DNA of 64,000 nt from Atopobiaceae bacterium (GCA_022483015.1 JAKVOB010000001.1:1388902-1452901); one strand, 5' to 3'; positions 11,509-21,540 are shown, numbered from the stretch's first letter. The notes: generated by a model from the letters alone, not told the origin. Numbers and translations: made by a program.

Positions 11509-12040
11509 ACGACCCCCGACGCCACCACGGCCGACAAGGCCACCACCCCCGACAAGGCCGCCGCGCTCGCCGACGCCACCACTGACGCCACGACGGCGGC
11601 CACCACCCAGGCCGCGGCCCACCGTCACCACGCAGGCGTACAGGGACCAGTGGGTCCAGGAGGGCTCGCGCTGGTACTACTACGACGCCTCCGGCTCCCG
11701 TGCCTCCGGCTGGGTCGTCAACTCCACCTTCAAGACCTACGGCCTCCAGCGCTACTGGCTCGACACCACGACCAAGGCCCTCGCGTCCTCCGAGCTGGTC
11801 AAGGCCTCCGAGGCCGGGTACTGGGCCTACGCCACCAGGTACGGCTACGTCGTGCGCGGCCGCTACACGGAGGGCGGCGTCACCTACCTGGCAGACAACG
11901 ACGGCAGGCTCGAGTCGCCCGGCTGGCACGTGAGCTCCGCCTACGGCCAGGGCCTCCAGCGCTACTACGTGGACTCGACCAAGCACGGCTGCACCGACGG
12001 CTACTCGGCCGACGGCTACGCCCACTACACCACCTCCGCC

Positions 12041-12844
12041 GGCTACGTCCTGCGCGGCCACCTCACCTCGGGCACCGTCACCTACCTGGCAGACAACGAC
12101 GGCCGCCTGGCGACCTCCGAGGGCTGGCACGTGAGCACCGCCTACGGCCAGGGCCTCCAGCGCTACTACGTGACCGCCGCCTCCCACGGCTGCGTCACCG
12201 GCTACTCCACGGCGGGCTGGGCCCACTACACCACCCCCGCCGGCTACGTCCTGCGCGGCCACCTCACCTCCGGCACCGTCACCTACCTGGCGGACAACGA
12301 CGGCCGCCTGGCGACCTCCGAGGGCTGGCTCGTGAGCTCCGCCTACGGCCAGGGCCTCCAGCGCTACTACGTGACCGCCGCCAAGCACGGCTGCGTCACC
12401 GGCTACTCCACGGCGGGCTGGGCCCACTACACGACCCCCGCCGGCTACGTCCTGCGCGGGCACCTCACCTCGGGCACCGTCACCTACCTGGCCGACAACG
12501 ACGGCCGCCTGGCGACCTCCGAGGGCTGGCACGTGAGCTCCGCCTACGGCCAGGGCCTCCAGCGCTACTACGTGACCGCCGCCAAGCACGGCTGCGTCAC
12601 CGGCTACTCCGCGGCAGGCTGGGCCCACTACACGACCTCCGCGGGCTACGTCCTGCGCGGCCACCTCACCTCCGGCACCGTCACCTACCTGGCCGACAAC
12701 GACGGCCGCCTGGCGACCTCCGAGGGCTGGCACGTGAGCTCCGCCTACGGCCAGGGCCTCCAGCGCTACTACGTGACCGCCGCCAAGCACGGCTGCGTCA
12801 CCGGTCTTTCCACTGCGGGCTATGGTCATTACACAACTAGCGAG
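12041..12844 (+). repeat. four tandem 201-bp repeats (67-residue wall-binding units)
   Basis: Units begin at GGCTACGTCCTGCGC, at 12041, 12242, 12443 and 12644, and are nearly identical at DNA level. Each encodes GYVLRGHLTSGTVTYLADND followed by GRLATSEGW and RYYVTAAKHGC segments. Confidence 0.9.
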
Positions 12845-13651
12845 GGCTACGTCCTGCGGGGCAAGTATGGTTGGAACGGCTACGGGCTTCTCGCTGATAA
12901 CGACGGCAGGCTTGAGACTACCTCCGGCTGGGTAGTGACTGGGAAGTACGATGGCGGCACGCTGCAGCGCTACTACATGGTGAATGCCTCGGGGAACATC
13001 AAGGGATCGAAACTCGGGTACTTCACGGTGGGGTCTACTCCGTACTACGGGCTCTACGATGCCCTCTATGTCTCTCGCAACGGGACCTTCTACGGGAACG
13101 GTCATGTGTACCAGACCAACAATGACGGGGTCGGTACGCTTGCGCCTCGTTCTTATGTCATCTCGTACTATGTGAATTGGGCCCTGGGCATCGCCTCTGA
13201 TGATTCCCATGGGTATGACCAAGAAAATCGTTGGGGTCCTGACTATGACTGCTCCTCGCTGGTCATCTCCGCCCTTGATGCCGCTGGTATCGACACGAAT
13301 GGGGCGACCTATACCGGTAACATGCGGTCGTGCCTGACGGCTGCCGGCTTCGTCTGGCTCAGCGCGGGTACGTCTCTCCAATATGGGGACATCCTGCTCA
13401 ACGAGTGCCGCCACACGGCGATATATATCCAAGACGGGATGATCGTGCAGGCAAGCGGCAACGAGAACGGCGGAGTTACCGGCGGTAAGACGGGCGACCA
13501 GACAGGCAGGGAGATTCTGACGCGAACCTACTACAGCTATCCCTGGGATGGCATCCTCCGCTACGTTGCTTGATCCTTCGTAGCTGAGCGTATGGAGGGC
13601 GACGGGGCCCATGCCGCCTCCTTTGACGGCCAGGTAAGGGGGAGATGGTCT

Positions 13652-16600
13652 ATGAGAAAGACTTCGAGGTCAATGGTTGTGCTCGCAATCATGTCGACTC
13701 TCATCGTGGCGCTTCCTCTAACGGCTTCTGCTGAAGAAGCGACTCTTGAACCATTAAGTATCACGACATTAGATGAGTCTGCAGTGAGCGGGAGCGAAGC
13801 TCACGAATCTCAAGGCTGTGCTTTGAGCGATGGCACAACGGCACGTGTTGCTACGCCCATCTCCTCTACGCCCACCTCGGCCACCATCCCGGATGCAGCC
13901 ACCACGCCCGACACCGATGCCACCGACTCCACGACGTCCGACACGGCGACCACGCCGGGCACGACCGATGCCACGACGTCCGACACGGCAACGACCCCTG
14001 ACGCCACCACGCCAGACGGAGCGACGACGCCCGACGATGCCACCACGGCGACGACGCCTGACACGGCCGACGAGCCCGCCACGGCCACGACGGCCACCAC
14101 CCAGGTGACCACCACCGAGGCCGCGACCACCACACAGGCGGCCACCACCCAGGCCGCGACCACCACCGTCATCACGCAGGCGTACAGGGACCAGTGGGTC
14201 CAGGAGGGCTCGCGCTGGTACTACTACGACGCCTCCGGCTCCCGTGCCTCCGGCTGGGTCGTCAACTCCACCTTCAAGACCTACGGCCTCCAGCGCTACT
14301 GGCTCGACACCACGACCAAGGCCCTCGCGTCCTCCGAGCTGGTCAAGGCCTCCGAGGCCGGGTACTGGGCCTACGCCACCAGGTACGGCTACGTCGTGCG
14401 CGGCCGCTACACGGAGGGCGGCGTCACCTACCTGGCAGACAACGACGGCAGGCTCGAGTCGCCCGGCTGGCACGTGAGCTCCGCCTACGGCCAGGGCCTC
14501 CAGCGCTACTACGTGGACTCGACCAAGCACGGCTGCACCGACGGCTACTCGGCCGACGGCTACGCCCACTACACCACCTCCGCCGGCTACGTCCTGCGCG
14601 GCCACCTCACCTCGGGCACCGTCACCTACCTGGCAGACAACGACGGCCGCCTGGCGACCTCCGAGGGCTGGCACGTGAGCACCGCCTACGGCCAGGGCCT
14701 CCAGCGCTACTACGTGACCGCCGCCAAGCACGGCTGCGTCACCGGCTACTCCACGGCAGGCTGGGCCCACTACACCACCCCCGCGGGCTACGTCCTGCGC
14801 GGTGCCGCGACCTGCGCCGACGGCGCGAGGCGCATCGCCGACAACGACGGCCGCGTCCAGGCCTCCGGCTGGCTCGTGACGTCCGCCTTCGGCCAGGGGC
14901 TCCAGCGCTACTGGCTCTCCGGCGGCTCCGTGGCCGCCTCCAGGCTCGTCTCGCCCTCCGAGGGCGCGGGGTACTGGGCCTACGCCACCTCCGCCGGCTA
15001 CGTCCTGCGCGGCCACCTCACCTCCGGCACCGTCACCTACCTGGCCGACAACGACGGCCGCCTGGCGACCTCCGAGGGCTGGCACGTGAGCTCCGCCTAC
15101 GGCCAGGGCCTCCAGCGCTACTACGTGACCGCCGCCAAGCACGGCTGCGTCACCGGCTACTCCGCGGCAGGCTGGGCCCACTACACGACCTCCGCGGGCT
15201 ACGTCCTGCGCGGCCACCTCACCTCGGGCACCGTCACCTACCTGGCCGACAACGACGGCCGCCTGGCGACCTCCGAGGGCTGGCACGTGAGCTCCGCCTA
15301 CGGCCAGGGCCTCCAGCGCTACTACGTGACCGCCGCCAAGCACGGCTGCGTCACCGGCTACTCCGCGGCAGGCTGGGCCCACTACACGACCTCCGCGGGC
15401 TACGTCCTGCGCGGCCACCTCACCTCGGGCACCGTCACCTACCTGGCCGACAACGACGGCCGCCTGGCGACCTCCGAGGGCTGGCACGTGAGCTCCGCCT
15501 ACGGCCAGGGCCTCCAGCGCTACTACGTGAGCGCCGCCAAGCACGGCTGCGTCACCGGCTACTCCGCGGCGGGCTGGGCCCACTACACCACCCCCGCGGG
15601 ATATGTGGCCCGCGGCGCGTACGACACGGGCGCCGGCAGGGTCTACGTCGCGAACAACGACGGGCGCCTCGCCTGGGGCACGAGCACCGGCTGGGTCGTT
15701 CAGAACTACGGCTCCGGCCTCCAGCGCTACTACGTGAGCGCCTCCGACCACGGCGCGTGCTCCGGCTTCTTCTCGGTGGCCGGCTACGGCCGCTGCTTCG
15801 GCGTCGGCGGCGCGGGCTACGTCATGCGCGGCAAGATGGGCTGGGGCTCCACCGTGCTCCTGGCCGACAACGAGGGCAAGCTGGCGACCCAGTCGGGCTG
15901 GCTCGTGACCGGCGCCTACGACGGGGGCACGCTGCAGCGCTACTACATGGTCAACGCCTGGAGCGACTACAAGGGCGCAAGGACGGGACTCTTCTCGGTG
16001 GGATCGAGCCAGTACTATGGTCGCAAAGACACTGGATATGTCGTGCGTGGTCTCTACATAGATGCTAACCAGAGGTTCTGGATGGCAGACAACGACGGGC
16101 GGATCAGCTCGCTTGACTCGCTCATGTCCCTGATCAACCAGTGCTCTTGTAACGGTGGGCTCACCACGTTCGGGGATACCTCCGGATGGTCGATCTCAGG
16201 CGACCTCGCGAACCGTCTCTGGTCGGCATTGCACCTGTTCTGGGACTCTGGCCAGTCGGCCAGCTTCGTCCTCATGGACCTGACGACCGGTGCCGGGTGT
16301 TCCTATGACCCCTCTGCGTCAAGGTATGCTGCGAGCTGCTTCAAGGCGGCATACATCGCCTACATCTGCCAGGACCTTCTCGACACTGGCCGGGTCAGTC
16401 AGAACGACGTTGCAGACCTGATGGAGCGCACGGCCGTGTGGTCTGACAACGATGCCTATCTTGCGTTGCGAGGCCGCTTCGGGAGCGATGGGGTCACGAG
16501 TTGGCTCAACTCCGCTGGGATCTACGGGTATGGTTCGATCGCATACCCATGGACGAACGCGCGTGACCTTGCGCGGATCTGGACCAAGATCGGCACCTAT

Positions 16601-16882
16601 CTCATGTCCGGATCAGGCCATTCGGGGTTCTGCCGTCAGATCCTCGACCATGGGTACTTCTCGGAGATCCATGCCACGTTAGGTGGGTCCTCGACGACCT
16701 ACTCAAAGCCTGGCTGGTACCCTCCCTCAAGCCTCACGGCCTATAACGACTCGGGAATCATCATCAGCAATGGGCGGCCCTATCTCATGACCGTCATGAC
16801 GACGGCCAACTGTAACTCGGATGCGTGGAAGCTCGATAGGCTCATCGGGGTCCTCAGTGACATCCATTCCCAGATGGCGTAA
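13652..16882 (+). CDS. secreted cell-wall-binding-repeat protein with class-A beta-lactamase-like serine hydrolase domain
   Basis: 1076-residue extracellular protein. The start ATG follows AGGGGGAGA. The N-terminal signal peptide is RKTSRSMVVLAIMSTLIVAL then PLTASAEE. A Thr-rich linker runs to about residue 170, and about 700 residues of aromatic wall-binding repeats follow, including four 201-bp units plus one 210-bp variant. The C-terminal 250 residues look like a class A beta-lactamase/transpeptidase fold: SCFK (Ser895, Lys898), SDN (931-933) and KPG (from Lys1019) in the correct order and spacing. The KPG in place of KTG argues against efficient beta-lactam hydrolysis. A peptidoglycan-directed or esterase role on the cell surface is more likely. 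It is a paralogue of the upstream frameshifted gene and shares long identical DNA with it. Confidence 0.85.
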   Translation: MRKTSRSMVVLAIMSTLIVALPLTASAEEATLEPLSITTLDESAVSGSEAHESQGCALSDGTTARVATPISSTPTSATIPDAATTPDTDATDSTTSDTATTPGTTDATTSDTATTPDATTPDGATTPDDATTATTPDTADEPATATTATTQVTTTEAATTTQAATTQAATTTVITQAYRDQWVQEGSRWYYYDASGSRASGWVVNSTFKTYGLQRYWLDTTTKALASSELVKASEAGYWAYATRYGYVVRGRYTEGGVTYLADNDGRLESPGWHVSSAYGQGLQRYYVDSTKHGCTDGYSADGYAHYTTSAGYVLRGHLTSGTVTYLADNDGRLATSEGWHVSTAYGQGLQRYYVTAAKHGCVTGYSTAGWAHYTTPAGYVLRGAATCADGARRIADNDGRVQASGWLVTSAFGQGLQRYWLSGGSVAASRLVSPSEGAGYWAYATSAGYVLRGHLTSGTVTYLADNDGRLATSEGWHVSSAYGQGLQRYYVTAAKHGCVTGYSAAGWAHYTTSAGYVLRGHLTSGTVTYLADNDGRLATSEGWHVSSAYGQGLQRYYVTAAKHGCVTGYSAAGWAHYTTSAGYVLRGHLTSGTVTYLADNDGRLATSEGWHVSSAYGQGLQRYYVSAAKHGCVTGYSAAGWAHYTTPAGYVARGAYDTGAGRVYVANNDGRLAWGTSTGWVVQNYGSGLQRYYVSASDHGACSGFFSVAGYGRCFGVGGAGYVMRGKMGWGSTVLLADNEGKLATQSGWLVTGAYDGGTLQRYYMVNAWSDYKGARTGLFSVGSSQYYGRKDTGYVVRGLYIDANQRFWMADNDGRISSLDSLMSLINQCSCNGGLTTFGDTSGWSISGDLANRLWSALHLFWDSGQSASFVLMDLTTGAGCSYDPSASRYAASCFKAAYIAYICQDLLDTGRVSQNDVADLMERTAVWSDNDAYLALRGRFGSDGVTSWLNSAGIYGYGSIAYPWTNARDLARIWTKIGTYLMSGSGHSGFCRQILDHGYFSEIHATLGGSSTTYSKPGWYPPSSLTAYNDSGIIISNGRPYLMTVMTTANCNSDAWKLDRLIGVLSDIHSQMA
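14585..15598 (+). repeat. five tandem repeats (four of 201 bp, one variant of 210 bp)
   Basis: Units start at 14585, 14786, 14996, 15197 and 15398. The second is a diverged 210-bp version (GAATCADGARRIADNDGR). The others match the units in the upstream paralogue almost base for base. Confidence 0.88.
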
Positions 16883-16912
16883 CAGCTGGCGTCTGGGAGT
16901 CACGCACGGTCC

Positions 16913-17635
16913 TTACGAGACGCGAACGGCATTCCGGACGCATTCCCACGAGGCGGCGAACGTGTCCCATCCCACCCAGTACGCCGTGCCCGTCCCGGGG
17001 TCTGCCACGAGGAAGCTCGGACCGTCTGGGTCGTATCCCACGAGCGTCACCGCATGCTCTCCCATGAGGGAGGGGCCAAACCAATCGTCGACCCTCCAGG
17101 TGGGGGAGAAGCCCCCGCTTACCCAGACGATGCAGGGGTCCCCGGCCTCGAGCGCACCGATGAGGTCCTCCTCGGTGCAACCCGTGATGTCGGTGCAGGA
17201 GCCGTCCGTATAGGCATTCGTCCAGTCTGCGACGGCCGATGCCATCATGCCGTCGAAGGCCTCGGAGTCCTTCCAAGGGTCTCCCACATACCCGTGGTAG
17301 GGGTTGCCGTCGTCCGCATAGGGCATGGTGTCGATGAAGTCGAGGAACGACCAACCTTCGAGGTGGCCCTTCGCGCGCAGTGCCATGTAGGCCGCTGCCG
17401 CCTCGCAGCCCATCGCGGCACCCTCCTCGTTCTGGTCCACGAGCGGGCAGGAGATCTCGACGTGCGACCCCTGCCCTGCGGCGTCGCACGTCGTGGCCAT
17501 GGTCGATGTGGGCTCTTCCGCCTGGCTCTGTGAGGTGCTCGTCTGATTTGCAGACCAGAGGGCGAGGGCCCCTCCTGCGATGATGACTACCGTGCAGGTG
17601 GCAACCAGGGCGGGTCGCTTGGAGACGTGTGCCAT
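16913..17635 (-). CDS. membrane-anchored C39-like cysteine peptidase
   Basis: 240-residue protein of the peptidase_C39_2 type, predicted to act outside the membrane. An N-terminal signal anchor (residues 8-27, ALVATCTVVIIAGGALALWS) is followed by a Ser/Thr linker. The catalytic domain then has Cys77 in MGCEAAAAYMAL, His194 in GEHAVTLVGYD, and the downstream VADPGTG acid motif. I choose the ATG at 17635 because AGGAGGGGG lies upstream. Further in-frame starts up to 17758 would overlap the valS promoter region. The natural substrate is unknown; such enzymes process peptides or wall-linked proteins. It is divergent from valS and convergent with the repeat-protein gene. Confidence 0.8.
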   Translation of the reverse strand: MAHVSKRPALVATCTVVIIAGGALALWSANQTSTSQSQAEEPTSTMATTCDAAGQGSHVEISCPLVDQNEEGAAMGCEAAAAYMALRAKGHLEGWSFLDFIDTMPYADDGNPYHGYVGDPWKDSEAFDGMMASAVADWTNAYTDGSCTDITGCTEEDLIGALEAGDPCIVWVSGGFSPTWRVDDWFGPSLMGEHAVTLVGYDPDGPSFLVADPGTGTAYWVGWDTFAASWECVRNAVRVS

Positions 17636-17777
17636 GGCCCCGAGTCCCCCTCCTGTCTGGCGCATCGTCCGACCCTGCGCCGCACTGCCTGCGTTGAATG
17701 GTATCCTCACTACGTGTGCGCCGCATGATGCCCATGTGGCGGCCCGGGTCACGTGCATTCAAGGGAAAGGCTCCACC

Positions 17778-20465
17778 GTGGAAGAGATGCCCAAGCAGTA
17801 CGATCCGGCTCAGACCGAGCCGGTCATGATCAAGCGTTGGATCGACGCCGGATGCTATCGGCGCAGCAAGGGCGTCGGCGACTGCACCGTCGTCATCCCG
17901 CCTCCCAACGTCACCGGCATGCTTCACATGGGCCACGCCCTCGATGACACCATCCAGGACACCTTCATCCGCTACAACCGCATGCGCGGCCGCTCCACCC
18001 GCTGGATCCTTGGCACCGACCATGCCGGCATCGCCACGCAGACCAAGGTCGACAAGAAGCTCAAGAGCGAGGGCATCTCCCGCCTCGAGCTCGGCCGTGA
18101 CAAGTTCATCGACGCCTGCTGGGACTGGCGGCGTGAGTACGGCGGCATCATCGTGGAGCAGATCAAGCGCATGGGCTGCTCCGTCGACTTCGAGGACGAG
18201 AAGTTCACGCTGTCGCCAGAGTACGCCAAGGCCGTCCGCAAGGTCTTCTGCGACTGGTACCATGCCGGCCTCATCTACCGTGGCAAGCGCATCGTCAACT
18301 GGTGCCCCAGCTGCACCACCGCCATCTCCGACGACGAGGCCGAGTACCGCGACGAGGACTCCCACCTCTGGCACCTGCGCTACCCGCTCGACGAGCCGGT
18401 CGATGGCATGACCTACATCACCGTCGCGACCACCCGTCCCGAGACGATGCTTGGCGACACGGGTGTCGCCGTCTCACCGAGCGACCCCACCAAGGCCGAG
18501 TTCGTCGGTCACAACGTCATCCTGCCCATCGTCGACCGGCCCATCCCGATCTTCTCGGACTGGCACGTCGACAAGGACTTCGGCAGCGGGTTCGTCAAGG
18601 TCACCCCGGCGCACGATCCCAACGACTATGCCATGGGCCAGGCGCACGACCTGCCGCAGATCAACATCTTCGACGAGCACGCGCATGTGGTCGAAGGCTA
18701 CGGCGAGTTCTCCGGCATGGACCGCGACGAGGCCCGTACCGCCATCGTCGACTGGTTCGAGAGCCACGGCCTCCTCGACCACATCGAGGACCTCAACCAC
18801 TCCGTGATGCACTGCTACCGCTGCGACGCGGCGCTCGAGCCCTGGCTCTCGGAGCAGTGGTTCGTGGCCGTCGACAAGCTCAAGGGACCTGCCACCAAGG
18901 TCGTCGAGGACGGCGAGGTCACCTTCCACCCCGATCGCTGGCGCCAGACCTATCTCACCTGGATGGAGAACCTCAAGGATTGGTGCATCTCGCGCCAGCT
19001 CTGGTGGGGTCACCGCATCCCGGTCTTCTACTGCGACGACTGCGGCTGGGAGGACGCGTCGATGGACGACGTCGACACCTGCCCCAAGTGCGGCGGCCAT
19101 CATGTGCACCAGGACGAGAACGTGCTCGACACGTGGTTCTCGAGCCAGCTCTGGACCTTCGCCACGCAGGGATGGCCCGACCACCCCGAGGAGCTCGAAG
19201 GCCATCATCCCACCAAGGCCCTCGTCACCGCCCGCGACATCATCGCGCTCTGGGTCGCTCGCATGATCATGAGCTCCCTCTACTTCACCAAGCAGGTCCC
19301 CTTCGATGACGTGGTCATCTACGCCACGATCCTCGCCAAGGATGGCAGCCGCATGTCCAAGAGCAAGGGCAACGGCGTCGACCCCATGAAGCTCATCGAC
19401 ACCTACGGTGCCGATGCCATGCGCCACAACCTGCTCACGCTCATCACCACCAACCAGGACGTGCGCTTCGATGCCATCACCGAGAAGGACGGCACCGTCG
19501 CGAGCCCCCGCACCGACGCGGCCAAGTCGTTCGTCACCAAGATCTGGAACGCGAGCCGGTTCGTCCTCATGAACATGGACGGCTACACCCCCGGACCCGC
19601 CAAGGCCACCACACCCGAGGACGCCTGGATGCTCTCCCGCCTGGCCAAGGCATGCCGCACCGTTACCGACGACCTCGAGGGCTATGACTTCGGCGACGTC
19701 GCGCGTAGCCTCCAGTCGTTCTTCTGGAACGAGGTCTGTGACTGGTACATCGAGCTCTGCAAGGGACGGCTTCTGGATGGTACTGCGGCCGAGAAGCTCC
19801 AGGTCCAGCGCAACCTCATGTACGTGCTCGACGTGTCCTTGCGCATGCTGCACCCCGAGATGCCTTGTGTCACCGAGGCCATCTGGGACACCATGCCCGC
19901 GAGTGGGCTCGACGAGGAGTCCCACGAGGGCCGCTTCCTCATGGAGGCCTCATGGCCTGACCCTGACGATCTCGCCGGTTTCATCGACGAGACATCCGAG
20001 CATGACTTCGAGCTCGCAAAGCAGCTCGTCATGCAGGTCCGCTCCGCTCGCGCTCACTATCGGGTGAGCCCCAAGGTCGACCTCGACGTGGCCGTGAAGG
20101 CTCCCGCGGCGGACGTGGAGCGGCTCGAGGGCCAGCGCGACTTCGTCCGTAACGTCGGGCATGTCGGCGAGCTCACGCTGGGCACCGATACGCCCAAGCC
20201 AGCTGGTTCGGTGAGCCTGGTCGATGGCGACCACGAGACCTTCGTGGTCTTCGGTGACCTCGTGGACCTCGGTGCCGAGTCCAAGCGGCTCCAGAAGGAG
20301 CTCGCCACAGCGCAGAAGGACCTCAGCGGGGTCGAGCGCACACTTGCCAACCAGGGCTTCCTCGCAAAGGCGGCGCCCGAGGTCGTGGAGGCCAAGCACG
20401 CCCGTGCCGCGGAGCTCACGGCTGGCATCGAGCGTCTCCAGGCACAGATTGCCGACCTTGGCTAG
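17778..20465 (+). CDS. valS: valyl-tRNA synthetase
   Basis: Charges tRNA-Val with valine. The product is 895 residues from the GTG at 17778, which has AAAGG 7 bases upstream. An ATG three codons later is possible but lacks spacing for a ribosome site. Class I marks are PPPNVTGMLHMGH (HMGH at 50-53) and RMSKSKGNG (525-533). An editing domain with TTRPETMLGDT lies between them, a zinc-type CPKCGGHH insertion precedes the KMSKS region, and a C-terminal coiled-coil arm (about residues 830-895) completes the protein. No T-box leader is visible in the short upstream gap. Confidence 0.97.
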   Translation: MEEMPKQYDPAQTEPVMIKRWIDAGCYRRSKGVGDCTVVIPPPNVTGMLHMGHALDDTIQDTFIRYNRMRGRSTRWILGTDHAGIATQTKVDKKLKSEGISRLELGRDKFIDACWDWRREYGGIIVEQIKRMGCSVDFEDEKFTLSPEYAKAVRKVFCDWYHAGLIYRGKRIVNWCPSCTTAISDDEAEYRDEDSHLWHLRYPLDEPVDGMTYITVATTRPETMLGDTGVAVSPSDPTKAEFVGHNVILPIVDRPIPIFSDWHVDKDFGSGFVKVTPAHDPNDYAMGQAHDLPQINIFDEHAHVVEGYGEFSGMDRDEARTAIVDWFESHGLLDHIEDLNHSVMHCYRCDAALEPWLSEQWFVAVDKLKGPATKVVEDGEVTFHPDRWRQTYLTWMENLKDWCISRQLWWGHRIPVFYCDDCGWEDASMDDVDTCPKCGGHHVHQDENVLDTWFSSQLWTFATQGWPDHPEELEGHHPTKALVTARDIIALWVARMIMSSLYFTKQVPFDDVVIYATILAKDGSRMSKSKGNGVDPMKLIDTYGADAMRHNLLTLITTNQDVRFDAITEKDGTVASPRTDAAKSFVTKIWNASRFVLMNMDGYTPGPAKATTPEDAWMLSRLAKACRTVTDDLEGYDFGDVARSLQSFFWNEVCDWYIELCKGRLLDGTAAEKLQVQRNLMYVLDVSLRMLHPEMPCVTEAIWDTMPASGLDEESHEGRFLMEASWPDPDDLAGFIDETSEHDFELAKQLVMQVRSARAHYRVSPKVDLDVAVKAPAADVERLEGQRDFVRNVGHVGELTLGTDTPKPAGSVSLVDGDHETFVVFGDLVDLGAESKRLQKELATAQKDLSGVERTLANQGFLAKAAPEVVEAKHARAAELTAGIERLQAQIADLG

Positions 20466-20521
20466 TCAGGCGGTAGCACCTGCGCCGGACCGGGTCGCAC
20501 TGGTGGCCTAAGGAGACCTCG

Positions 20522-21157
20522 ATGGAGCTTGGGATCCCAGGTGAGCCTTCCCGGGCCGTGGCTGGCGTCACGGTCGGGGAGGGCTCGCTTTGTGCGCGCA
20601 AGGCCCAGCTCCGTCGTCGGTATCGCCAGCTCCGGTCGGCGATACCACCTGATGACCGTGCCCTCGCCGACGAGGCCATAGCAGCCCGTGTAGTGGCATC
20701 GCCCGCCTTCGAGCGTGCGGACCTGCTCCTTACCTATCTCTCCTTTGGTGCGGAGGTCGAGACGCGAGGCATCATCGAGCGTTCCTGGGCAGATGGCAAG
20801 ACGGTCGCCATCCCCCGGTGCGTTGTCCACACACGGCTCATGACCTGGCACCGCATCGATACGTTCGATGGGCTGTCCAAGAGCTCCTTGGGCGTGGAGG
20901 AGCCTGCAGACGACGAAGCCACCCTCGTGGACCCTGCTTCCGACGGCCTCGTCGCCCTAGCGCTCGTGCCAGGTCTTGCCTTTGATGCCCATGGCTTCCG
21001 TCTGGGCTATGGGGGCGGCTTCTATGACACCTTCCTTGCTGGGTTCGATGGGGTCTCGATGGGCCTCTGCCGTGAGGTGCAGCTCGTGGACGACCTCGCT
21101 GCCCTCGGCGTCGTCGACGTCCATGACCTACCCGTCAGCCTTGTGGTGACCGATTGA
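20522..21157 (+). CDS. 5-formyltetrahydrofolate cyclo-ligase
   Basis: Converts 5-formyl-THF to 5,10-methenyl-THF with ATP in the cytoplasm. The 211-residue product has the family's basic N-terminal segment RKAQLRRRYRQLRSAIPPDD and the C-terminal signature VPGLAFDAHGFRLGYGGGFYD. The start ATG has AAGGAGA upstream. It follows valS by 56 bases, probably on the same transcript. It fits the folate theme of the window (fchA, folD, folC, thyA, folA). Confidence 0.93.
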   Translation: MELGIPGEPSRAVAGVTVGEGSLCARKAQLRRRYRQLRSAIPPDDRALADEAIAARVVASPAFERADLLLTYLSFGAEVETRGIIERSWADGKTVAIPRCVVHTRLMTWHRIDTFDGLSKSSLGVEEPADDEATLVDPASDGLVALALVPGLAFDAHGFRLGYGGGFYDTFLAGFDGVSMGLCREVQLVDDLAALGVVDVHDLPVSLVVTD

Positions 21158-21540
21158 GGTCTGCTCGGGTGGCAGAAAATCGAGGTTAGCCATTCCTCCT
21201 GGCTTACCATTTCTAAAGAGAAAAATGTTGATATCACATCGTCCCTGCTAGCGGACTCGGGCCTTGATCAACCATATGAGAACTCGTACCAGTGGCGCAT
21301 GCCGTCGATGTCTAACCTCAAATCTGTGCCATCACATGTTCTGCCGACCGCCTCGCTGACGGCGTAACCCCTCGGTTCGTGGAGATGGCTTGGGCCTTCC
21401 GTCCAGGGGCAGCAGGTCCCTCATGGGATATCTTGCCAATCGGTCACGGTGCCTTCTAGTGCGGGTGCTTTGGGATGTGACAGTCATATCCCGTCCGTCG
21501 ACCTCGTGGTGGATGGGCCGGAAGGACATTCGTATCAAGG
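21158..21540. other. 383-bp intergenic stretch of lower GC, no gene supported
   Basis: The stretch lies between the cyclo-ligase and the convergent peptidase gene. The first 69 codons after the cyclo-ligase stop stay open in the same frame (to 21367) and translate to a Lys/Asn/Ser-containing sequence unlike the neighbours. It has no start codon or ribosome site. Short frames on both strands (21332-21575) overlap each other and resemble no family I know. It may be a decayed gene remnant or an untranslated region. Confidence 0.4.

Larger units (their letters stand above)
11080..13573 (+). pseudogene. secreted cell-wall-binding-repeat protein with C-terminal NlpC/P60-like amidase domain; frameshifted
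   Basis: Secreted peptidoglycan-acting protein, about 830 residues if a frameshift is corrected. The first frame gives a signal peptide (LRRPIVVACLVSSILLAPCNAWAA) and a Thr/Pro/Asp-rich linker, then runs into nonsense. The +1 frame takes over from 11621 with TVTTQAYRDQWVQEGSRWYY and continues to 13573. Removing one C from CCC at 11618-11620 restores a protein collinear with the paralogue at 13652. The body has aromatic Trp/Tyr/Gly repeats of the cell-wall-binding kind, including four 67-residue units. The C-terminus has DYDCSSLVISAL (Cys nucleophile) and HTAIYI (His), resembling Amidase_5/NlpC-P60 hydrolases. Whether this is a true inactivation, phase variation or a sequencing error cannot be told here. 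Confidence 0.75.

Noticed and set aside
12041-15598. CRISPR or satellite DNA from 201-bp tandem repeats
   Set aside because: The repeats are in frame and encode 67-residue wall-binding units.
16191-16882. Antibiotic-resistance beta-lactamase
   Set aside because: It is the C-terminal domain of a large wall-binding protein with KPG in place of KTG. No evidence for drug hydrolysis.
17636-17777. T-box riboswitch before valS
   Set aside because: The gap is too short and lacks the T-box core sequence. The same holds for thrS.
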